Shown piece after piece: positions 26,193 to 35,062 of a stretch of 64,000 bases of DNA (position 1 is its first letter; every line of letters starts with the position of its first letter). A program made the translations under genes and the position numbers. The notes below the pieces were generated by a model. The model did not search any database and was not told the origin of the DNA. It saw nothing but the letters and a program-made list of their open reading frames with translations. Where the stretch lies: the NCBI RefSeq assembly GCF_000244755.1, contig NZ_AHOO02000005.1:1116001-1180000 (forward strand), written 5' to 3'. The stretch is from Leptospira licerasiae serovar Varillal str. VAR 010 (GTDB lineage: Bacteria; Spirochaetota; Leptospiria; Leptospirales; Leptospiraceae).

Positions 26193-27161
26193 GTGGAAAT
26201 ATTCGTAAACGAGCAAAAATTGGAAAGCGTGATCGAAAATGAAAAGAACCTAGGAGAGGTTTTCGACGCGGTACGCCGTTGGGTGGAGACTAACGGTAAA
26301 TTTTTATTATCCTGTGTTGTGGACGGAGAGGAATTTACCCAGAACACAATGCGTGATTCTTCCATTTCAAATGTTTCCAAGATGGAATTTTTTGTGGGAG
26401 AGGAACTGGATATTCTTATCAGTTCTCTTCACGAATTGGATTCTTATGTTGATAAGGTCGGGACTACTTTACTTGGTAGGGATTCTCTGACTGAAAAAGA
26501 ATCCAAAGAGCTAACGGATGGTATAGAATGGATCCGTAGCCTTTTGGAATCCGCAGGTAAACTTTTAAAACTGAAATACGATCAGATCAAGCCTATGGGA
26601 ACCGGTTCCACTGTAAGCGATATTCTGGATGCATTGAGCCGTAATTCCTCTAAGTTAGACGGAACCACTGCCATCGAAGAATTTTTGGAATATCTGAGAG
26701 ATTTGAAATTATTCGTGATGGATCTCGTAGCGAGAGCTTCCGTTTTGGATCTGGAACTTCCTACTTTGAGAGAAATTTTAGATACTTTCATCAAGGCGGT
26801 TCCTGCTCTGAAGGAAAGTTTCGTAAAGGTAAACGAAAGTTATCAGGCGGGAAAAGACGAGGTGGCGACACATCTTCTTACTCAATCCGTATCTCAGATC
26901 AATGTTCTTCTGACGTCGTTTATCACTTTGAGACAAAAACTTCCCGGTATGGACTTCTCTAAGATCCAAATAGCAGAAAGGACTTTTGAAGAAAAAACAA
27001 ACGACCTGAACGATACACTTGCATCCGTTGCTTTAGCATTGGAAGAAAAAGATATAATTCGTGCAGGAGATATTATCGAGTATGAGATCCCTGCCGTTCT
27101 GGATGAATTTCTTCCTTTCTTGGAAAAAGTAAAAGAGCAGGCTGATTCTCTCGCGGTATAG
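26193..27161 (+). CDS. Uncharacterised protein cotranscribed with fliD
   Basis: This 322-residue acidic protein starts at a GTG with GGAGG eight bases upstream. It has no signal peptide or membrane segment. The first 65 residues (MEIFVNEQKLE to MEFFVGEE) alternate short strands and a helix and could be a beta-grasp domain. The rest is a long all-helical region resembling a four-helix-bundle array. Its position after fliD is where other bacteria carry the flagellin chaperone fliS or similar factors, so a role as an export chaperone or assembly factor is a reasonable inference. I recognise no named family. Confidence 0.75.
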   Translation: MEIFVNEQKLESVIENEKNLGEVFDAVRRWVETNGKFLLSCVVDGEEFTQNTMRDSSISNVSKMEFFVGEELDILISSLHELDSYVDKVGTTLLGRDSLTEKESKELTDGIEWIRSLLESAGKLLKLKYDQIKPMGTGSTVSDILDALSRNSSKLDGTTAIEEFLEYLRDLKLFVMDLVARASVLDLELPTLREILDTFIKAVPALKESFVKVNESYQAGKDEVATHLLTQSVSQINVLLTSFITLRQKLPGMDFSKIQIAERTFEEKTNDLNDTLASVALALEEKDIIRAGDIIEYEIPAVLDEFLPFLEKVKEQADSLAV

Positions 27162-27216
27162 TCGTTTCACTCTTGGAACCAGCACCGCAGATTATAGTCG
27201 ATAGCCTAGCTGGCGA

Positions 27217-29007
27217 TTAATCTCTAATTTCTAAACAGAATAGGGTTAGATCGTCCGTCATGATCCCGTCTCCGAAGGATTCCGAATAGGATACTAAGGA
27301 GCGGATCAGACTGTCAGAATCCTGATATGAAAGTTTTTTTACCGCCTCCACAAGTGTGGAATTTCCCATCGGTATTCCTTTAGATCCCCTCACCTCAAAT
27401 AGACCGTCTGAATACAATAATACTCTGTCTCCAGGCCTTAGTTGTATCTGAAAATCCTCCAAGATAGGAGTTCCTACGGCAAGTAGGACTCCTCCTTTGC
27501 CTTGTAAATCCAAAGTCTGTCCATCTCTAAGTAGAAGTCCGACATGGTGGCCTGCATAACTATATTCTAATATTTTTGTGTTCGGATTATATCTAAGGAA
27601 AACCGCGGAGATAAAATGTTGGGTTACGACGGAAGAAAGTAGATCATTCGTGAATAATAAACCTTCCTTAGGTTTATTCCCTTTTCTGGAGAACACATTA
27701 AAAGATATGGATGCCATTGCGGCTACCATGGCAGAGGAGATCCCATGCCCGGAAACGTCTGCAAATAGGACTTCTAGGCTTCCGTCTGCGCTTTCGGAAC
27801 AATTTAGAACATCTCCTCCTACTCGATCATATGGACGAAAATAAGAGAATATTTTATATTTGGGAGAAGAAGGGAAATCCCTGGTAGTGATCGTATTCTG
27901 TACTTCTCTTGCGATGTCCAAATCTCGGATCACTCTGGAATAAAGCATATTGATCCGTTCGGATGCTTCTTTTTTTTCAGTGATATCTCGGAGTACGTAA
28001 ACCTTGCCTAAGTCTCTGCCAGAGATCGGTATTTCCGATTTGGAAACTTCTAAATAAACCGAATCGGAGGAGGGGAGTATATCTTCTTCAGAAATAATTC
28101 GTTTTGTTTCCGAAAATTTTCTTTTAAAGTCCATTCTGGAAAATGGTCTTCTTGTAAAACCTTCCAAAAATTTTCCCAAATCCAATTTCTCCGGAGCGGC
28201 GGTTACTTTAGGGAAACCTAACATTTCCTTTGCACTTTCATTCCAATACAACAGGTCATCGGAAGCGGATAATAGGATCACTCCCTCTCTTAGCTTTGAG
28301 TATAATTGGAGTGCGATCTTCTCCAATCGGATCTCTAAAAATCCGTATTTTGCGATTGCGATGAATACACAGGCGGATTGGATTACACTTACACTCCCGC
28401 TTAAAGGCGGATAATGTAGGTCTCCTTGGGATAAGATCCTCGGAAGGACTGTGGTCAAAAATCCAAGCACAGAAGACAAGAATGTTCCGAAAGCCAAAAG
28501 ATAACATTGTTTTCTAAATCCGATCTCTTCTTTCCTGGATTCGAAAATCAAAAGATATATTGCATATACCGGAGGAGAAACCGTAAGTAAATTGATCCCG
28601 TAAACGTAAAAGGGACCTTGGATGAGCATGTCTCCCCAATATTTTCTTTCTACTCCTGCGACGATCCAATCCGTCGTTAACGTAATAGGAAAGATCGCGA
28701 GCGCTAATCCTCTCAAAAGATATAGGACAATATTCGGATTTTTCGATAAGAATGCGAATACGAACTCTAAAAATAAAGGACCGACTAATAACCAGGAAAT
28801 GGAGCTGATCTTAAAGATCCAAGTCATCCAATGGAGCGGTAAGAAGGACCAATACAAAATAATGGAAATGATCCAGAGACTTAAGGCTCCCGAATATAAA
28901 AGATATAAATGAACTACTTTATGTTTTCCTTTTAGCGCCAAAACGTAGGTGAATAACCATAGATTGATGAATAATGCGAATAGTGGAAGGATCAGATATG
29001 GGTTCAT
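27217..29007 (-). CDS. 7TM-PAS-SpoIIE (PP2C) phosphatase, downstream paralogue
   Basis: The 596-residue membrane protein has an N-terminal seven-helix sensor domain (about 1-215; similar to the histidine-kinase N-terminal 7TM domain), a PAS domain (about 225-345), a coiled linker and a C-terminal PP2C-type SpoIIE phosphatase (about 375-595). The phosphatase metal-site residues are present: FADVSGHG, LYSDGLFEV and MTDDLTLF. Such enzymes remove phosphate from STAS anti-anti-sigma proteins and thereby activate a sigma factor or other output. It overlaps the upstream paralogue by 4 bases (ATGA) and converges on the fliD partner gene. Confidence 0.9.
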   Translation of the reverse strand: MNPYLILPLFALFINLWLFTYVLALKGKHKVVHLYLLYSGALSLWIISIILYWSFLPLHWMTWIFKISSISWLLVGPLFLEFVFAFLSKNPNIVLYLLRGLALAIFPITLTTDWIVAGVERKYWGDMLIQGPFYVYGINLLTVSPPVYAIYLLIFESRKEEIGFRKQCYLLAFGTFLSSVLGFLTTVLPRILSQGDLHYPPLSGSVSVIQSACVFIAIAKYGFLEIRLEKIALQLYSKLREGVILLSASDDLLYWNESAKEMLGFPKVTAAPEKLDLGKFLEGFTRRPFSRMDFKRKFSETKRIISEEDILPSSDSVYLEVSKSEIPISGRDLGKVYVLRDITEKKEASERINMLYSRVIRDLDIAREVQNTITTRDFPSSPKYKIFSYFRPYDRVGGDVLNCSESADGSLEVLFADVSGHGISSAMVAAMASISFNVFSRKGNKPKEGLLFTNDLLSSVVTQHFISAVFLRYNPNTKILEYSYAGHHVGLLLRDGQTLDLQGKGGVLLAVGTPILEDFQIQLRPGDRVLLYSDGLFEVRGSKGIPMGNSTLVEAVKKLSYQDSDSLIRSLVSYSESFGDGIMTDDLTLFCLEIRD

Positions 29008-30770
29008 GGTCCTATCTCCAAGGCCAACATCGCCAAATCGTCGTTATGTTTTCCATTTCCAAATTCTAACGCTTTTCTGTGAGCCGCTTCTAATAGAGAG
29101 CGAGTATCTCTATCCGCCATCGTTCCGATCCATTCTAAGAATTCTTCGTAACCGAAAATTTCTCCTAAAACGTTCTTCACCTCGTACAAACCGTCTGAAT
29201 AGAATAATAATCTGTCTGAAGTTTGTAGATCGAAATCGTAATCGTTCAGATGTAATTCCTTAATTGCGAGTAAGATCCTTCCTTCTCCTTCCAGAGGGTA
29301 AATTTTACCTTCTCTAAAAACAAGCATGGGGTGATGTCCCGCATAAGAGAACTTGAGTTTATTTTCGTTCGGATAAAAACTCGCATAGACTGCGGAGATG
29401 TGATGGTGTAATACAACCTTAGAAAGCATCTCATGGATCTCTGATAAACTTTCCTTGGGAGAAAGTTTTTTGTCCGATACTATCTGAAATGCTATAGAAA
29501 GCATTCCTCCCACCATGGCAGAAGCGATCCCGTGTCCGGAAACATCCGCGAACAGAATATCCACTCTCTCTCCCGGATGTTCTATTACTCTCAACATGTC
29601 CCCTCCCACCTTGTCTATGGGTTGGAAAAAAGAATGGATCCGATAAGAACCTTTATCCGGAAATTTTTGGGTGATAATGGAAGCTTGTGTAACTCGCGCA
29701 ATTTCTAGGTCGTTTACGATTTGTGAATATAGTTGATGGATTTTTTCTTGAGCGGCTTTCTTTTCGGTGATGTCTCGCAAAAGATATAATGTTCCGGACT
29801 CATTCTCCGTGATCTTGATCTCCGAAACGGTGAGTTCTATGAATTGTAGGACGGAGTTACCTATTAATTGGTAATCTCTGGGAATATGGTCCTGCTCCTC
29901 CCTATAATTTACAAAATGCCATTCCGGTTTGAACAGACCTTCTTTAGAAGGGGAGCCGTCTAAGATTGCGATTGCCGCTTGGTTTGCAAAGAAAAACTCA
30001 TGGTTTTCCTTTGTAAGAATGATCCCGTCGTGGATATCCCGGAATAATTCCACTGCTATCCTTTCCAAACTAATATTTAAAAAACCGTAACGTGTAATTG
30101 CGATAAATATGAAGAATGCCTGAATGCTTATTGCTGCAGGACTTAAAGGGACGAATAAAAATCTGCCTTGTTCATCTAGATTGAACAACTCAGTGTAAGC
30201 GCTGATCCCGAGTGCGATAGTGGTTCCCAAGATCCAATAATTCAGTTGTTGTCTGATCTTTTTTTGTTTTGTCTTAAACCTTTCCTTTAACAGAAGATAT
30301 AGTCCCCAGATAGCGGGGCCGCTTACCGCAATCGTACTAAATGGAACGAATAAGATCCCGGGTTCTAATTCGTAACCCCAATCGTATAAAATAGAACCTT
30401 TGATGATCCAATCTGTGGACGCTGTCAGAAAGATAGTCAATACCACCGAAAAACGAAAGAATGGAAGAAGGATTGTCGAACGAATGTTTAAAAATCTATA
30501 TACAGTTTCTAAAAATAGTAGGCCTACAGGGATCCAAGTAAAACAAGAAAGCTTAAAAATCGGGGTCATCCATTCCGGAGGAAGCATGCTCCAATATAGA
30601 ATGTAAGAAACGAGCCAAAGATTTAGGAATAGAACGAATCGTAAAAAGTCCCTGATAACGGCGCTTCGGAACCTTCTGGCAAAAACGTATGAAATAAGAA
30701 GAGTATTTATTATTAGAGCGCTTATTGGCAGAAAAAGGTAATAATTCATAGGCCCGACGCTTCGAGGCAT
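29004..30770 (-). CDS. 7TM-PAS-SpoIIE (PP2C) phosphatase, upstream paralogue
   Basis: This 588-residue protein has the same domain order as its neighbour: seven hydrophobic helices (about 8-215), PAS (about 230-345) and SpoIIE phosphatase (about 365-588; FADVSGHG, FYSDGLYEV and NDDLAML). The pair clearly arose by tandem duplication, and the sensor halves have diverged more than the phosphatase halves. Both catalytic domains look active, so two stimuli may feed one dephosphorylation target. The STAS protein at 33218-33550 is the nearest candidate target. An ATG seven codons in (30749) is an alternative start. Confidence 0.9.
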   Translation of the reverse strand: MPRSVGPMNYYLFLPISALIINTLLISYVFARRFRSAVIRDFLRFVLFLNLWLVSYILYWSMLPPEWMTPIFKLSCFTWIPVGLLFLETVYRFLNIRSTILLPFFRFSVVLTIFLTASTDWIIKGSILYDWGYELEPGILFVPFSTIAVSGPAIWGLYLLLKERFKTKQKKIRQQLNYWILGTTIALGISAYTELFNLDEQGRFLFVPLSPAAISIQAFFIFIAITRYGFLNISLERIAVELFRDIHDGIILTKENHEFFFANQAAIAILDGSPSKEGLFKPEWHFVNYREEQDHIPRDYQLIGNSVLQFIELTVSEIKITENESGTLYLLRDITEKKAAQEKIHQLYSQIVNDLEIARVTQASIITQKFPDKGSYRIHSFFQPIDKVGGDMLRVIEHPGERVDILFADVSGHGIASAMVGGMLSIAFQIVSDKKLSPKESLSEIHEMLSKVVLHHHISAVYASFYPNENKLKFSYAGHHPMLVFREGKIYPLEGEGRILLAIKELHLNDYDFDLQTSDRLLFYSDGLYEVKNVLGEIFGYEEFLEWIGTMADRDTRSLLEAAHRKALEFGNGKHNDDLAMLALEIGP

Positions 30771-30969
30771 CCTAACCGGGTCCTAATTCGGAATCAATCC
30801 CGAATGACTTGTCGACGGACCTTTTTTAGGCCTGAAAACCGCAGATTTTATAGAGTTTAAAATCGCGGAAAATTAGGATTTGTTTATTAAGAAAATGAAT
30901 TGCGTTAGACGACATTGTATATAGGATTGACGCGACTAACGCTCCGTCGCGGTCTAAGAGGAAAATCGA

Positions 30970-31527
30970 ATGAGTGGACTGGATCCGGTAGGAACGATGG
31001 AACCTAGCTCCGATTATTTGATCCAAGAATCGATACCCTTTCCTTCTAAAGAGGCTCCTATACTTTCCCTTAAGGGAGTCATTCTTACTCCAGTGTGTAT
31101 CTGTCCTGAATGCGGGGCGATTAGCAAAACTCCTTGGTACAAATCTAGGGGAAGACTTAGAGATTGGGCTGCATTTATAGAAGAAGTAAGATATATCGTC
31201 TGTTCCAACGAGTCTTGTCAGGCAAAATACCCTCAAAAGTATCTTTTGGATTTTCCGAAAGGGATCAGTATTTTAAATAAATCGAATTTACTGAATTCTT
31301 TAAAGTCTTGGTTCGAGGAATTCGCAGGCAAAGAGATCGTTTGGACGGAAGAAGTGGACGCGGACTCTTTATATTGGGACCCATTCTTTCAATCTGTGCC
31401 AAATTGGGCGGATCATATCCCTATCCATTTATTTGCGAACATTCTAAGATATACTCCTCCCAAGGATTTGGAAGGGATTCTTTTAGGAAGAAAGGGGATC
31501 CAACTGTTCGGCGGATATAAATTCTAA
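30970..31527 (+). CDS. Zinc-ribbon protein of unknown function
   Basis: The 185-residue protein has CICPECG and CSNESC (about residues 43-85), which should form a zinc site. The rest is a mixed fold with many aromatic residues (WTEEVDADSLYWDPFF, PNWADHIP). There is no signal peptide or membrane helix. The ATG has AGAGGAAA upstream. It is divergent from the SpoIIE pair and convergent with ribF. I recognise no family, and function is not assigned. Confidence 0.7.
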   Translation: MSGLDPVGTMEPSSDYLIQESIPFPSKEAPILSLKGVILTPVCICPECGAISKTPWYKSRGRLRDWAAFIEEVRYIVCSNESCQAKYPQKYLLDFPKGISILNKSNLLNSLKSWFEEFAGKEIVWTEEVDADSLYWDPFFQSVPNWADHIPIHLFANILRYTPPKDLEGILLGRKGIQLFGGYKF

Positions 31528-31622
31528 GAAAATGTTATACTCGGACTTCTTAAATTGCCGAGATGTTTGCACATTCGTATTTATTTGTCCTCGTGCGGCT
31601 AATTTGGAAGTTTCGTAGTATT

Positions 31623-32555
31623 TTATCTTTCTTGTAGGATCTTTCTGGAAAGAGTTTCGTCCTTCTTCAATTGTGAGATTAGAGCGTCCACTCCCGGGAA
31701 CTTGATCTCTTCCCTGATCTTTTTAGTAAAAATTACATTGACCTTCTTTCCGTAAATATCATCAGAAAAATCGAATATATGGCTTTCTAAAGTGACTGCC
31801 TGGTCGCCAAAGGTAGGATTATTTCCTATATTGATCATCGAAGGATAAGTTTTACCTTCTACCTCGGTTCTTCCTGCATAGACTCCGACTCCGGGAAGAA
31901 TAAGTTCAGGTAAAGGTTGTACATTCGCAGTTGGAAATCCTATGGTTCTTCCTCTTTGGTGGCCATGGACAACGGTTCCGGTAACTGAAAATTCTCTCCC
32001 GAGACATTCTTCCGCATCTTCTACCTTTCCTTCTCTCAATAAGGAGCGAATATAGGAGCTGGAAAGTTTTGTGGCGCCAAGAAACACAGGATCTAATTTT
32101 TCCAGATCGTATCCGTATTCGGAGGAGTATTTTTTTAGGAGTTCATAATCTCCTCTTCTTCCTTTTCCGAAACAATGATTGAATCCGATCAAAATCGATT
32201 TTGCTCCCAGTTGGTTAATTAGGATTTCTTTTAGGAATGTTTCCGCCTCTATCTGTGCGAATTCGAGTGTGAATGGAACAACGACTAACCAATCGATCCC
32301 ATAAGATTCTATTAGATTTTCCTTATCTGCCTGAGTGGTAATTCCTCCCAGGTCCTTGTCCTTTCCTAAAACAAGAGCAGGGTTGGGATGATATGTGACA
32401 ACGCACGAGGGGAGACCTTTTTCCAGGGAAATTTCCTTGGTTCTTTCTAAAAGAGCCTGGTGGCCCAGGTGGATCCCGTCAAAATTCCCCAAAGTTACGA
32501 CTGTGGAAGTCTTCAGGTTGCTTTTTAAGTTCTCCAGACTTCTAAGAATTTTCAA
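31623..32555 (-). CDS. ribF: Bifunctional riboflavin kinase/FMN adenylyltransferase
   Basis: The enzyme converts riboflavin to FMN and then FAD. The N-terminal adenylyltransferase domain has GNFDGIHLGHQAL (about residues 20-35 from the chosen start) and SSSYIRSLLREG. The C-terminal kinase domain (about 175-305) has GRTIGFPTANV and INIGNNPTFG. The TTG at 32555 is preferred because GGAGAG lies directly upstream at the right distance; a TTG four codons earlier (32567) sits inside that site. The length of about 310 is normal. It is divergent from a small exported-protein gene 35 bases away. Confidence 0.93.
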   Translation of the reverse strand: MKILRSLENLKSNLKTSTVVTLGNFDGIHLGHQALLERTKEISLEKGLPSCVVTYHPNPALVLGKDKDLGGITTQADKENLIESYGIDWLVVVPFTLEFAQIEAETFLKEILINQLGAKSILIGFNHCFGKGRRGDYELLKKYSSEYGYDLEKLDPVFLGATKLSSSYIRSLLREGKVEDAEECLGREFSVTGTVVHGHQRGRTIGFPTANVQPLPELILPGVGVYAGRTEVEGKTYPSMINIGNNPTFGDQAVTLESHIFDFSDDIYGKKVNVIFTKKIREEIKFPGVDALISQLKKDETLSRKILQER

Positions 32556-32590
32556 GTTTCTCTCCAAAGGACGGTCGATATTCTAAAAAG

Positions 32591-33214
32591 ATGGACTGGC
32601 GCCGAATTGCAATACTCTTATTCTTAATTCTTGCCGCTGGCGGACAGGGTCCGATCGGTCAGGAAAATCGGGAAACGAAAAATTTTGAGAATTTCTCCAA
32701 ACCGATGGGGGGAGAAAACTATATTTCCGAGGATTATAGAACCTTCCCCGAACTTTCGATTTGGGGATATCATAATGGTCTGAAATTAGCTCCGGACAGA
32801 AAAGATCCAGCGCCGGGAGCCGGGACAGGACGACTATTTGATAACCAATGTAGAATGGTTCCTGAGACCGGGTTGGATATCCTACTTATTGCCAATCCGA
32901 ACAGAAAAGACATTATCTACGTGTATTTCGACCTGACCTTATTCTCCAAAACGGAAAATGCAGCGATTTTACCTGATAGGGAACTTAGAATTTCCGCGAA
33001 CGGGACCTTAAAAAGGACAATTCGTTTTCCGAACGAAAACTTATACTCCAGAGCCATCTACGCAGGAACTCCTCCGGTATACATCACAGTAGATCCGTCT
33101 GAGTTGAGAGAAGGTAGACTGAATTTAAATCTGACTCCGCTCGCGGGAGAAAAGGGTAGATTTTGGGGAGTTTGGGACGTGTTTTTATCCTACACCGCCC
33201 CGGAATATCCTTGA
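32591..33214 (+). CDS. Exported protein of unknown function
   Basis: This 207-residue protein has an N-terminal signal peptide (MDWRRIAILLFLILAAGG). The mature part looks beta-rich (ISANGTLKRTIRF, LNLNLTPLAG, FWGVWDVFLSY) and may be a jelly-roll or Ig-like domain. No lipobox Cys is seen. I recognise no family. It is convergent with the STAS gene, with only 3 bases between the stops, and divergent from ribF. Confidence 0.7.
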   Translation: MDWRRIAILLFLILAAGGQGPIGQENRETKNFENFSKPMGGENYISEDYRTFPELSIWGYHNGLKLAPDRKDPAPGAGTGRLFDNQCRMVPETGLDILLIANPNRKDIIYVYFDLTLFSKTENAAILPDRELRISANGTLKRTIRFPNENLYSRAIYAGTPPVYITVDPSELREGRLNLNLTPLAGEKGRFWGVWDVFLSYTAPEYP

Positions 33215-33217
33215 GGA

Positions 33218-33550
33218 TCAGGGAAATTGGCTCGTGAATTCGGACTCTGAAAGAGTTTGGAAATATGAAGTTAGTCCAGCCACTTTGAAAACTTTTTCGA
33301 TCGCAGGTTTCATATTCGCGATGAAAAATTTTCCGCTGAGTTCTTGGACATAATTCAGTTGTTTAATTAGCATCCCGATTCCTGAGGAATCTATATAATT
33401 TAACTTTTCCAGATTGATCACAACGTTATTGTTATTTCGGTCAATGTTCTGTTCGAAAAAGTTTTTGAGATCGATGGACGTATAGATGTCCAGGCTCCCG
33501 GAGAGGCTGATTATATTTGTTTCGCTGGATTTTCTAATGCTAATTTCCAT
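33218..33550 (-). CDS. STAS-domain anti-sigma factor antagonist
   Basis: The 110-residue protein is a single STAS domain of the SpoIIAA/RsbV type. YIDSSGIGML holds the Ser that is phosphorylated in this family (S55), and GSLDIYTS and VNLEKL-like strands surround it. It would bind an RsbW-like kinase when unphosphorylated and release its client. No kinase or sigma gene is adjacent. Candidates in the window are the RsbW-like protein at 60804-61475 and the SpoIIE phosphatases at 27217-30770. Confidence 0.88.
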   Translation of the reverse strand: MEISIRKSSETNIISLSGSLDIYTSIDLKNFFEQNIDRNNNNVVINLEKLNYIDSSGIGMLIKQLNYVQELSGKFFIANMKPAIEKVFKVAGLTSYFQTLSESEFTSQFP

Positions 33551-33667
33551 ATCGGTCCCTTCCCTTTTCGTAGAATCCGGCCGGAATTCAACGAATTTTT
33601 AGGAAAAATCCGGGCTTTTTGACGGAATGGACGACACTAAATATAGGAATCATCCGGACTCATACGA

Positions 33668-34360
33668 ATGAAGAAACCGTTTATCTTACTTCTTTTGATC
33701 TGCTTATTCAGTTGGGAAATATCTTCTCAGGACTTTGAGAAGGACGGTCAGATCAAAATACTTCCTTATGAACCAATGCAGGTCCGTGATATAGAAGGTC
33801 TGACAAAAGACATTAAGGACTTTCATAAAAGAATAGAAGATATGCTCCCTTTCCTGAATAGAAGGAAGAAAATTATTGATAACGAGTATTTTCAATTTGT
33901 TCCTGCGATGGAAAATTTCAATTTCCCGGTCCGTGATAGATTTTTAGTGGATAAAAAGTTTTATCTAAAAGTTTCAGGGGGAGAAGGTTCCCTAAAACTG
34001 GATGGAGTTCGTTTTATTACCCGAAAATCTCTGGTCACTAAGCTCAGGCCGATAAACGACGAGATCGGAGAATTAAAAAACGAGAAGGTAGCGGCCTCTG
34101 ATCCTGCAAATATAGTTTTAGTCGTAAAAAGAAAAACGGATGCCGGAACGAAAGAAGAGGTGTATAGTCTCGGAAATATCAGGAGTCCGAACCAAAGGGT
34201 AAAGTTCGTCCGTTCTTATCGTGACAATCTTGCAGAAGTGGTCCAAGCAATAGATAAATATGTGGAAGGAACGATCCGAGCAGACAGGAAGGATGTGGAT
34301 ACGATGCTGGACGGTTTGGAAAGCGGCGGCTCCTTCCAAGAATATAATTCGAATCGTTAA
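33668..34360 (+). CDS. Exported protein of unknown function
   Basis: This 230-residue protein has a clear signal peptide (MKKPFILLLLICLFSWEISS, with likely cleavage near SSQ). The mature region has a basic helical segment (TKDIKDFHKRIEDMLPFLNRRKKI), beta strands (FYLKVSGGEGSLKLDGVRFI) and a charged helical C-terminus. It should be periplasmic or outer-membrane associated. No family is recognised. It precedes the J-domain gene by 27 bases on the same strand and may be cotranscribed with it. Confidence 0.7.
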   Translation: MKKPFILLLLICLFSWEISSQDFEKDGQIKILPYEPMQVRDIEGLTKDIKDFHKRIEDMLPFLNRRKKIIDNEYFQFVPAMENFNFPVRDRFLVDKKFYLKVSGGEGSLKLDGVRFITRKSLVTKLRPINDEIGELKNEKVAASDPANIVLVVKRKTDAGTKEEVYSLGNIRSPNQRVKFVRSYRDNLAEVVQAIDKYVEGTIRADRKDVDTMLDGLESGGSFQEYNSNR

Positions 34361-34387
34361 ATCATTTTTAGAGTCTAAAATTTTACC

Positions 34388-35056
34388 ATGAGTTCGGCCT
34401 GGACAGATCATTATCGAGTTCTGGGCCTGAACTTCGGTGCCAGTCCGGATTCTATCAAACATAGATATAGAGAGCTCGCCAAAATTTTTCATCCGGATAA
34501 TAGGCTTACCGGTTCTAAACCTGTCTTCTTAAAAGTTTTAGAGTCTTATCAGATACTTTCCAAACCGGAAGAACGTTCTCGTTTCGACCAAGAATTCAAG
34601 ATCCGTAAAAGACAAGAACATGCAAAAAATGGAATTCACCTGATCCCGCCGTCTCGGATCCTATTCGCTACCCAAGCGGTTGAATTTGCAAGAAGGGGAC
34701 TTCTTCGTGCCGGAATGAGAAGTAGAGATCGCAAAAAATACACAGGCATCTATCACGATATTCGAATTTGTCTCAAGCCGGAAGAGTTGTTGGGCAGAAT
34801 ATTTGCCGCCATTCCCTTGGTAGTCAGATCCATTTGCCCTGAATGTAGAGGTTCGGATCTAAACTGCGCTTCCTGCGGAGGAAAGGGAAGTTACAAAAGT
34901 TATAGATACTTAAAATGGAGCCCGGAACCGGGTAGCTTAGTTCCCGGTCGGATCTATACATTGGATCTATCCGGGTTTCGCCCCGACGTATTTACTCATT
35001 TCAAGAAGCGGATCTTAAAAGTTAAAATTGAACTCTTCCAGGGTCAAAAAAAATAG
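34388..35056 (+). CDS. J-domain protein with one Cys cluster
   Basis: The 222-residue protein starts with a J-domain (about 5-72; HPD at 35-37, needed to stimulate DnaK). The middle is unlike DnaJ. Near residue 150-170 it has CPECRGSDLNCASCGGKG, a single four-Cys zinc site recalling half of the DnaJ zinc region, and a short beta-rich C-terminus follows. It is probably a specialised co-chaperone with its own client. It is followed by manA after 6 bases. Confidence 0.85.
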   Translation: MSSAWTDHYRVLGLNFGASPDSIKHRYRELAKIFHPDNRLTGSKPVFLKVLESYQILSKPEERSRFDQEFKIRKRQEHAKNGIHLIPPSRILFATQAVEFARRGLLRAGMRSRDRKKYTGIYHDIRICLKPEELLGRIFAAIPLVVRSICPECRGSDLNCASCGGKGSYKSYRYLKWSPEPGSLVPGRIYTLDLSGFRPDVFTHFKKRILKVKIELFQGQKK

Positions 35057-35062
35057 GCATAT

